The position numbers and the translations under genes are program-made. This document shows, piece by piece, positions 55,911 to 64,000 of a DNA stretch of 64,000 nucleotides; position 1 is the first letter of the stretch; each line of letters opens with the position of its first letter. The stretch covers positions 76,437,283 through 76,501,282 of the forward strand of contig CM040427.1 of assembly GCA_022702705.1 (NCBI GenBank), given 5' to 3'. Source of the stretch: Papilionanthe hookeriana x Papilionanthe teres. Its lineage: Eukaryota > Streptophyta > Magnoliopsida > Asparagales > Orchidaceae. The notes under the pieces were generated by a model. The model was given only the letters and a program-made list of their open reading frames with translations, was not told the DNA's origin and did no database searches.

Positions 55911-57251
55911 ATTTCTTTCATTGAAGCTTTGGAACAGATGTCATGTTATGCAAAGTTTATGAATGAGATATTAAAAAGAAAAGGAAACTTGGGGATTACG
56001 AGAAAGTTGCACTAAGTGAGGATTGTAGCGCTATTCTTCAGAAAAAGTTTCCTCAGAAAATTAAATATCCTTGTAGCTTTACAATTCCATGTGTAGTTGG
56101 AGAAAAATTATGTGGAAAAGCTTTATGTAATTTAAGAGTGAGCATTAATGTGATTCCTCTATCTATATTTAGAAGGTTAGGTTTAGCCAATATTTCTCCC
56201 GTTGTTGTAACCCTACAATTAGTTGATCGTTCAATTATTTACCCAAAAGGGGTTATAGAAGATGTGCTTGTTAAAGTTGATAATTTTATCTTTCATTTAG
56301 ACTTTATTGTATTAGATATGGAGGAAGTTAGAGATAATCCAATTATTTCGGGGAGACCTTTCCTTATTTCTAGACAAGCTATGATAGATGTGCAAGAAGG
56401 AGAGTTGACTATGAATATTAATGACCAGTAAGTAACTTTTGTTGTATTAAAGACTATGAAATATCCAACTGAGAGAAAAGATGATGATTATTTTTGGATG
56501 GATGAAATTGATTATCTAAGTAAATACCATTTCCAAAAGAGTTTTGAGAGTAAGTTAACAGATGAGATCAAAATGAACTATCATCATGAGTTGAAAATGT
56601 TATTTAAAGAAGAGTGTATGTATGTTCATGAGAGGTGTAAAATGATGGACTTTACCGAAAATAGTAAACTTTTAATTCCATCTGTTGAAAAATCTCATGA
56701 ACTTAAGTTGAATTTACCCCATACAATTTTAAAGCTTACCTATTTAGGGAATTCATCTACACCACCAGTCTTGACTCAATCATAAGAAGAACTTAAATTG
56801 AATGATGAAAATGATAAAGTTATTGAATTAACACTTGGAAGAAAATTTAAGGATATATTTCAAAAGAACTTTGAGTTGAGAAAAGAGGATAAGAATTTTG
56901 AAAGACCATTAGAAGATAACATGAGACAGAAGAATTTGATCCAGAATCTGAATTATCTAGAGAGAATCCGATCCAAAATTTAGGAAATCTTGAAGTATCT
57001 TATAGAGATACATTTCTTATAAGTTTCAAGGAAGATATTAATATGTAAATTGAGAAAATCATGAGAAGAATATTGGATCTAGAAAGAAATATGTGGAATA
57101 ATGATATGAATCAATCCAAAAAGGAAGAGCTGAAAGAAAAAATTAAAATTTGAGGATGTTGTAGGAATCCCTAGATCTGAAAAAGATTTGGCGACTGATT
57201 AAGGATTACTAAATGAAATTTTGATCCAGGAGGAATCATTTGTCGGGCTGG
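55911..57251 (+). pseudogene. E5 protease with mutated active site, and long diverged linker
   Basis: The protease frame 56138-56431 shows 'VTLQLVDRSIIYPKGVIEDV' and 'PIISGRPFLISRQAMIDV'. The active-site DLGAS of relatives reads Asn-Leu-Arg-Val-Ser at 56129-56143, so the catalytic Asp is lost. The linker runs 56456-56983 (YPTERKDDDYFWMDEIDYL) and then an acidic, Lys-rich stretch to 57251 with no counterpart in E1, E2 or E6, where RT starts soon after this point. RT itself is not reached before E6 begins. Confidence 0.78.
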
Positions 57252-58792
57252 TGATCACTAGAAAATATATTAAGAATTTCATACCAATTTTATATGAAAT
57301 TGCACTTTAAAGAAAGGTATTTTATTTGTTTTATTGCAGGAATGAAGATTTATAAGTACTGAAAGAAAAAAGTACAAAAGAAGCGGATTTGGAGCAAAAA
57401 GGACTCAATTTGATGAAAATTGAACTGTCCCGCTGACGGTGAAATTTAGGCCGCCAACGCTGAGTTTTTCCCAAAAGATTTTTAATATATTATAAGGAGC
57501 CCACTGACGGTGAGATCGAGCCCGCTGACAGCGAGATTGGGGCGGTTAACCCATCTTCTAGAAGCCCGCCGACGGCGAGATCAAGCCACCGACGACGAGA
57601 CAGTTGAAAAGAGCCAAAATACATTGAACCTAGACGCTTTTTGAAGAGGTGCTTAAGCAACCTTTGGAGATTTGATCCCTTCTATAAATAGAGATGAATT
57701 CTAGTCAGTAGTGTGTCAGTTTTTGTCATTTGTGTGAAAGTTATGTGTAATTTAAGATTCTTTAAGTGAGTGTTTAGTGTTTTGGTGTGCTGTACTGGAA
57801 GGAAGAGTCGAAAGGAACTTCAAGAATGCGCTTGGGAGAAGAATTAAGATAAGTATATTTGTTATTTGTTTGTTAACTTTAATGAAATCCATGCTTTGTG
57901 TTATTTTTCCCATGCATTCTGAGTAGTTTCCTTAGTCTTTCTCCTTGTTATTGAGATTACGTGAAATGATGAATTAAAGTAATGGTGCCTAAAATATGAA
58001 AGTAGAAATTGTGCTAATCTTTAACTTAAAATCTTAATTTACTTTCAATCTGGCCAATTGATTTGTTAACATATGTTGAAATATCAACTATAGTAAAGAT
58101 TACATTCAAGATTCAGGGAAGTCAAAAGCCTTGGAAGGAGGGTGCAAATAAATAGGGAAATATTAACCATTGGGCATAGAATTTGACATTTTATTGTGAC
58201 AGACGAAAATATTCAATTCAGACTTATTGTTTGAGAGCTGAAGTGTAGATGTTAGCTCTCAGGCGAGGGGAACGTGGGAGCTCTGAAGTGGCAGTCGGTA
58301 TCCTCCCAGCCTAGCCGCAGATTCGGTAATCAAACATAAGACTAGTCAATGTTCTTTTCACCTTGACCAAAGGGTAAAAAATAGGAATGCTCCTATTTGG
58401 CACAATACAATTAAAAACTTATTTAATTCTTCATTCACTTAATTCTCTAAAACAAGGAGAAAGATACTTTTCTGAAATCTTATATTCAACCTTAAGCATT
58501 ACTTTATTTTAGTTTAAGTATTCTTAATTTTTGTATACTAGATTAGTAAGTAAGTTTAATTTAATTTGTCTTTGAAATTTTCTAACTTCCCTGTGGGATC
58601 GATATCTAGGACTCCATTAGAGCCCTATATTACTTGATAAAGATATGTATACTTGCGTAGTATCCACAATATAAATCATAAAATCCATAACAGAATCATC
58701 AGTATATATATTCAGTGCGGATCAAGTTTTTTGGTGTCGTTGCTAACTTTTTATATCACAAATTGTAAGTATAAATATCGAAAAGTGGATCA
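57252..58792 (+). repeat. E6 5' LTR, 1.54 kb
   Basis: TGATCACTAG...GTGGATCA. The GC box at 57428-57605 repeats 'gccgctgacggtga / gcccgccgacggcgaga' words. A good TATA box, TATAAATA, is at 57683-57690, about 80 bp after the box. 'gggatcgatatctagg' is near 58597 and 'gtatacttgcg' near 58647. A primer-site relic, ttggtgtcgttgctaa, is at 58731-58746 inside the LTR. Confidence 0.88.
57683..57690 (+). promoter_or_regulatory. TATA box of E6 LTR
   Basis: TATAAATA in a GC-poor context directly downstream of the GC box. It is the clearest core promoter element in the Athila-like LTRs here and sets the likely start of R some 30 bp further on. Confidence 0.65.
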
Positions 58793-58798
58793 AGTTTT

Positions 58799-58816
58799 TG
58801 GCGCCGTTGTCGGGGA
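58799..58816 (+). other. E6 primer binding site (tRNA-Asp)
   Basis: tggcgccgttgtcgggga differs at one base from the ideal complement of the plant tRNA-Asp 3' end. It is the best preserved of the window. 58817-58907 is leader. Confidence 0.9.
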
Positions 58817-58907
58817 AGTGAAGTAAAGTAATTATTAAGGTAATTAATAGAATTATTAAAATAATTACTAGAGTAACGGACTATTTTAAATATTACTTAA
58901 AAATTGT

Positions 58908-60477
58908 ATGCGTAAATTTGGAAACAAAAATTCAATACCTTACGATTCAGAATTAGAGCATACAATTAAAAGAATTAGAAAACAAAAGAGAGAAATTATA
59001 AATTTAACACAAATGGCAAATAATCCAGAAATTGAAAATAAAAGCCAACAAAGACCATTAAGAGACTATGCCAACCCTATATTAGATAAAATTCACCTAA
59101 CTATTCAAAACCCTGATGTATCTGCTAATTCATTTAAACTTAAACCTGCAATTATCCAAACGGTACAGAATAATCAATTTAGTGGTTCACCTAATGAAGA
59201 TCCTAATTTACATCTTGCTAGTTTTTTGGAACTTTGTGCTACTTTTAAATATGAAGGAGTATCTAATGATGCTATTAGACTTAGGCTTTTTCCTTTTTCT
59301 TTAAGGGATAAGGCTAAGATGTGGTTAAATTCATTAGCACCTAGATCTATTAAAACTTGGGGATAATTATCACAAAAATTTCTATCCAAATATTTTCCTC
59401 CTTCGAAAACTGCAAAACTTAGAAATGATATAACATCTTTTAGTCAGTTTTATGGAGAATCCATATATGAAGCTTGGGAGAGATTTAAAAAACTTCTTAG
59501 GAAATGCCCACATCATGTGTTACAAAATTGGTTAATTATACAAACTTTTTACAATAAATTAGTTGGATCTCTTAGATCAATCATTGATGCTGCTGCTGGA
59601 GGTTCATTAATGTCAAAACCATTTGATGAAGCCTATGCGTTAATCGAAGAAATGGCTACTAATAATTTTCAATGACATGCTGAAAGAATAAATCCTAAAA
59701 AGATAGCTAGTGTTCATGAAAATAATGCAATATCTATGCTAGCTTCTCAAATTGCAGCTATATCAAAGAAATTAGATCATTTTAGAATGAATTACTCTCC
59801 TACTATATTAGAAGAAAACTCATCTGGAAAAATTATAGATTCTCAATATCCTTATGAAACTATAAATGCTATTAATAATAGACCCAATAATCCTTGTGCG
59901 AATTATTATAATCCTGGTTGGAAGAATCATCCAAATTTTAATTGGAATAACAATCCAGCTAATCAACAATGGATGAACAACTCTATAGGAAATCAACCTA
60001 ATCAAGGAAATAAAAATTATAAACCATCTTATTCACCTGGATTTAATAACACTCAAATTTAAGATAAGAAGTTATCTATAGAAGAATTAATATTAAGTAT
60101 GGGTCAGCACTTGCAAAATCAAGGAAATGAATTACAAAATTAAGGAACATCAATTAAAAATATTGAAACTCAACTCGGACATATTGCTACTGTGCTTATA
60201 ATAGAATTCCTGGAACTTTTCCTAGTAATGTAGAAATAAATCCTCAAGACCAAGGAAAAGAACAAATTAATGCAATACAACTAAGAAGTGGAAAAGAGTT
60301 AGAAACTAAAATTCAGAAAGAAACAGAAAGTAAAAATGAGGAAGTGGAAATTGAGAAAGAAAAGGATCAACAAGATCAAAACTTAGAATATCCATTGATC
60401 CCTTTGAAAATATCTATAGAAAAAACCACCACAACCATTTCCTCAACGACTTAAACAATATAAAAAAGATAAGCAAT
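58908..60477 (+). pseudogene. gag: E6 gag, broken at few sites
   Basis: ATG at 58908 (MRKFGNKNSIPYDSELEHTI). Open to 59366 through the gag core (LRDYANPILDKIHLTIQNPD, LELCATFKYEGVSNDAIRLR). A GAG-to-TAA stop at 59365, TGG-to-TGA near 59673, then 'NNPANQQWMNNSI' and 'YNPGWKNHPNFNW' (59907-59945). A TAA near 60059 and another near 60140 precede the charged tail (RSGKELETKIQKETESKN). The frame is largely kept, with breaks mostly single nonsense changes. Confidence 0.87.
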
Positions 60478-61387
60478 TTGCTAAATTCCTTGAAATTTAA
60501 AAAAAAATTAACAGTAAATATTCCTTTTGTAGAAGCATTAGAAAAAATGCCTAATCATGTAAAATTTAAGAAAGATATTTTAAATAAAAAAAGAAAATTT
60601 ACAGATAATGAAACTGCATTGCACTTAGCGAAGAGTGTAGTGCAATTATTCAGAAAAAGCTTCTCGAAAAATTAAAAGATCATGGTAGTTTCACTATACC
60701 TTGCGCTATTGGAGATAAATTTTATGGAAAAGCTTTGTGTGACTTAGGGGCAAGCATAAATCTAATGCCTCTATCAATTTTTAAAAGATTAGAATTAGGA
60801 GAAATTTCACTTACTTCAATAACTCTTCAGTTAGCTGATCGTTCTGTGACTTATCCTAAAGGAGTTATTGAAGATGTGTTAGTAAAAGTGGATAAATTTA
60901 TCTTCCTGGTCGATTTTATTGTTCTAGATATGGAAGAAGATAAAGAAATTCCAATAATATTAGGAAGACCCTTTTTAGCCACTGGAAAAGCTATGATTGA
61001 TGTTCAGAAAGGAGAATTGACTATGAGAGTAAACGATCAAAAGTAACTTTTAACATAGCAAAATCAATGAAATATCCTACTTTTGAAAAAGATGATGAAT
61101 GTTTTCGAATGGAAATACTTGAACATTTGCAAAATGACCATTTTAAAGAATATTATGAAGTAAAAGTTAGAAAAAGAAAATACTGAATTAATTGAAGAAG
61201 CAGATAATGAAAAATTGGATTATATACAGGAAAAATTTGAAATGTTGGATAATACGAAAACATTGAAAAGAATATAGTTCCGTTAATTATTAGACCTCAC
61301 GAACTCGAATTAAAAATTCTACCTAATCATTTAAAATATGCTTACTTAGGTAACCATTCAACCCTACCAGTTATTATATCAACTGAA
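60478..61387 (+). pseudogene. E6 protease and linker, slightly broken
   Basis: Active site DLGAS at 60741-60755 within 'ALCDLGASINLMP'. The frame 60735-61046 runs through 'DRSVTYPKGVIEDVLVKVDK' and 'IPIILGRPFLATGKAMIDV'. Shifts lie near 60630 and 61040. The acidic linker (about 61060-61290) is frame-shifted near 61165 and 61255. All catalytic features are present. Confidence 0.87.
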
Positions 61388-62839
61388 TTGAATGAATCAC
61401 AAGAACAAAAACTATTAACCATATTAAAAAAATATAAGAAAACTTTTGGTTGGACTTTAGCAGATATTAAAAGTATTAGTCCTTCAATCTGTATGCACAG
61501 AATTATTTTAGATAAGGAACATAAGCCAAGAGTAGATCCTCAAAAGAGATTAAACCCAATAATGAAAGAAGTAGTCAAGAAAGAAATATTAAAATGGTTA
61601 GATAATGGTATTATATATCCTATTTCGAGACGATGCACAGGTAAGCCCAATTCACTGTGTTCCTAAGAAAGGAGGATCGACCGTTAAAGCTAATGAAAAT
61701 AATGATTTAATACCTATAAGATAAGTGACTGGATGGCGTATATGTATTAACTATAGAAAATTAAATGCAGCCACAGGAAAGATCACTTCCCATTACCATT
61801 TCTAGACCAAATGTTGGATAGATTAGTCGGACATAAATATTTTTGTTTTTTAGATGGATATACCGGTTATCATCAGATACATATTGCTCTTGAGGATCAA
61901 GAGAAAACTACATTTATTAGTCCTTATGGAACATTTGCTTTTCGAAGAATGTCTTTTGGATTATATAATGCACCTGCAACATTTCAGAGATGTATGATGT
62001 CTATATTTAGTAAATTAATTGATGATGAAATAGAAGTATTTATGGATGATTTCTCTATATTTGGAATGTCATTTGATGCATGCTTGAATCATCTTGAAAA
62101 AGTATTAGAAGTATGCGAGAAAACTAACTTAGTTTTAAATTGGGAGAAATGTGAATTTATGGTTGCAGGAGGAATTGTATTAGGACATAAAACTTCAAAA
62201 AATGGCATGGAAGTAGACCCTGCAAAAATTCAAGTTATAGCTAAATTACCACCTCCAACTACAGTAAAAGGGGTAAAAAGTTTTCTTGGACATGTTGGAT
62301 TCTACAGACGCTACATAAAAGATTTTGCAAAAATTACTAAACCTCTATGCCAACTTTTAGAAAAGGACAAGAAATTTGAATTCACAATTGAATGCTTGAA
62401 TGCTTTTGAATTATTAAAAGATAAATTAATCACATCACCTATAACAGTTTCACCTGATTTGGATAAACCATTTGAACTTATGTGTGATGCTAGTGATTAT
62501 GCTATAGAAGCGATACTTAGGCAAAGATATGATAAAATTTTTAAAGTCATATACTATGCTAGTAAAACTCTTAATAATGCTGAATTGAATTATACAGTTA
62601 CTGAAAATGAGTTATTAGCAATTGTTTATGCCTTTGATAAATTTAGGCCCTATCTAATTGGAAATAAATGTATTGTGCATACTGATCACTCTGCTATTAA
62701 ATATTCAATGCAAAAGAAAGATACCAAACCAAGATTAATTAGATGGATATTACTAATGCAAGAATTTGATTTTGAAATCATTAACAAAAAGGAACTCGAT
62801 AATCAAATTGCGAGATCATTTATCAAGACTAGAATATAA
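61388..62839 (+). pseudogene. E6 reverse transcriptase and RNase H, nearly intact
   Basis: 61388-61640 holds 'SPSICMHRIILDKEHKPRVD' and 'LNPIMKEVVKKEILKWLDNG'. A shift at about 61625 and a TAA near 61720 break the next 180 bp. From 61811 a frame of 342 codons is open: 'YFCFLDGYTGYHQI', 'NAPATFQRCMMSIFSKLIDD', catalytic Asp-Asp at 62045-62050 in FMDDFS, the thumb, and RNase H ('FELMCDASDYAIEAIL', 'TENELLAIVYAFDKFRPYLI', 'VHTDHSAIKYSMQKKD'). A two-base shift near 62800 changes frame into the next part. Most conserved residues are present. Confidence 0.9.
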
Positions 62840-63682
62840 TGAATTATCCGATGCGATAATGAAATTACTTGACAGATTTCTTGGCGAACATTTATATATT
62901 ATTAATGAGTGGAAAATACCATGGTATGTCGACATAGTAAATTATATTGTAAGTGATATTTTACCACCTATGTTAACTTTGCAACAACAGAAAAAATTCA
63001 TTCATGATGCTAAAACATATTTTTGGAATGAACCATATTTATATAAGCAATGTAAGGACCTTAAAATTAGAAGATGCGTGCCATTTGAAGAAACAAAACA
63101 AATCATTCAGAAATGTCATAATTCTGATTTTGGAGGACATTTTGGAACAGATAAAACTGCTTATAAAATTTTACAATCTGGATTTTATTGGCCTACTCTT
63201 TTTAGAGATGTTTATAGATATATCAAAACTTGCGATAGATGCCAACGAGTAGGAAATATATCTAGAAGAAATGAAATGCCTCTAAATTTTATAGTAGAAG
63301 TTGAGATTTTTGATGTTTGGGGATTAGATTTTATGGGACCATTTGTTCCTTCATTTGGAAACTCATATATATTAGTTGCTGTTGATTATGTTTCTAAATG
63401 GATTGAAGCACAAGCTTTATCTCGATGTGACGCTAAGAGTGTTTCAAAGTTTCTAATGAAAAATATTTCTACTAGATTTGGAATGCCAAGAGTGATTATC
63501 ACTGACGAAGGTTCTCATTTTAGAAATAAATATATTCACAAACTAGTAGAAAAATTTAACATTATTCATAAAATATCAACTGCTTATCATCCACAAACCA
63601 ATGGATTAGCTGAAGTTTCTAATCGAGAGATTAAACATATTTTAGAAAAGTCTGCAAACCCTAATAGATTGGATTGGTCTCG
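62766..63682 (+). pseudogene. E6 integrase, truncated at 63682
   Basis: One open frame from the RNase H end: 'HLSRLEYNELSD', the zinc-binding module (CHNSDFGGHFG...TCDRCQR, about 63115-63245), Asp 63327-63329, Asp 63504-63506 and Glu 63612-63614, so the DDE set is complete. The Asp-Gly-Gly of relatives reads Asp-Glu-Gly at the second Asp. Homology to E1 and E2 stops after 'ggattggtct' at 63680; the last codons of the frame (to 63698) belong to E7. Confidence 0.88.
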
Positions 63683-64000
63683 TGGCGATGAAAAATAATA
63701 ACGATTTTGGTGTTTCGTTGTTGGATGAGGTCATGTCATCGCCATCCATTTCTGTATCATGTCAATGTCAAGGAGTCGCCATCTAATATTAGTCTAGTTT
63801 TATTTATATAAATCCCTTGAAGGATTCAGAGAATTTTTAGGACTAATAGTAGAAAAGGATGTTTATGATAATTCTTATATGAGGATATTCCAGAATAACA
63901 TATTCTAGAATTTTTATATTAAGAAAATCGTGGTAAACCAGAGATTTCTATTTCGAGTTCTTTTAGATCTCCTATAGAGGTAAGCCTCTATAGTTAATTA
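63683..64000 (-). mobile_element. E7: edge of another, probably Tat-like, element
   Basis: Unrelated to Athila text. On the minus strand, 63781-63772 reads tggcgactcc, the core of a Tat/Ogre primer site, so an LTR would extend right from about 63783. 63949-64000 resembles part of the E4 LTR near its edge: 'ctatagaggtaagcctctatagttaatta' words match 'ctataagggcaagcccctatagttaatta' at 22431-22462. Only about 90 bp would be internal, so the element is truncated or the junction rearranged. 9-bp inverted words tggcgatga (63683-63691) and tcatcgcca (63736-63744) are present. Confidence 0.45.

Larger units (their letters stand above)
52182..57251 (+). mobile_element. E5: Athila-like element inside E1 ORF3, itself cut by E6
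   Basis: 5' LTR, primer site, gag, protease and a diverged linker, then E6 begins at 57252. RT, RNase H, integrase and 3' LTR should lie beyond E6 outside the window. The candidate left target duplication is gaagt (52177-52181); the right copy is not in view. Frames are broken throughout. Confidence 0.82.
57252..63682 (+). mobile_element. E6: Athila-like element inside E5, best-preserved coding region
   Basis: 5' LTR, near-ideal primer site, gag, protease, RT, RNase H and most of integrase, ending abruptly at 63682 in the integrase core. Frames of 342 and 310 codons survive in pol, longer than in E1, E2 or E5, consistent with its innermost, youngest position. The left flank pentamer is gctgg (57247-57251). 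The 3' part is not in view. Confidence 0.85.

Overview
The window is intergenic plant DNA made almost entirely of nested Ty3/gypsy LTR retrotransposons. I see no host gene. A plant is indicated by tRNA-Asp-type primer sites, gag-pol of the Athila lineage with the extra 'plant transposon protein' ORF after integrase, and a Tat/Ogre-type element with two RNase H domains. I do not name a species.

Layout, outermost to innermost. E0 is an LTR scrap (1-157) that E1 entered. E1 (+, Athila-like) has its 5' LTR at 158-1811 and decayed gag-pol at 1940-7245. It is then split three times and resumes at 21256-21522 and 51122-52181. E2 (+, Athila-like, 7246-21255) is a whole 14.0 kb element in the last codons of the E1 integrase. 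It has a perfect 5-bp target duplication (CCTGA), ~1.79 kb LTRs, gag-pol, and two successive ORFs of one family (14889-16055 and 16920-18077). E3 is a solo LTR on the minus strand (21523-22058 plus 49801-51116) in the E1 spacer between pol and ORF3. E4 (minus, Tat/Ogre-like, 22059-49795) is a 27.7 kb element inside E3 with target duplication TACCC and ~7.35 kb LTRs. E5 (+, 52182-57251) has its LTR inside E1 ORF3, followed by gag and protease. E6 (+, 57252-63682) is inserted in E5 and is the least decayed Athila-like copy (gag, protease, RT, RNase H, integrase). E6 is cut at 63683 by the edge of a further, probably Tat-like, fragment (E7).

The most interesting content is in E4. Downstream of integrase, on the same strand and inside the element, lies an AlkB-type 2-oxoglutarate/Fe(II) dioxygenase of the plant ALKBH9/ALKBH10 kind (31720-33312). 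The HxD, distal His and Arg of the active site are still visible. ALKBH9/10 enzymes remove N6-methyladenosine from RNA, so E4 looks like a retrotransposon that carries its own RNA demethylase.

Three structural themes recur in the Athila-like copies. (1) A GC-rich, family-specific U3 box is repeated in the spacer upstream of ORF3, and in E2 also upstream of the second ORF; in the ORF3 spacers a TATA-like motif follows. This suggests internal promoters. (2) tRNA-Asp primer-site relics lie inside the LTR ends, as if the priming site had repeatedly moved downstream. (3) Decay is dominated by C-to-T/G-to-A stops. In E4, most reading-frame breaks and many differences between its two LTRs fall at CAG/CTG/CG sites, so part of its apparent decay may be a sequence-accuracy problem.
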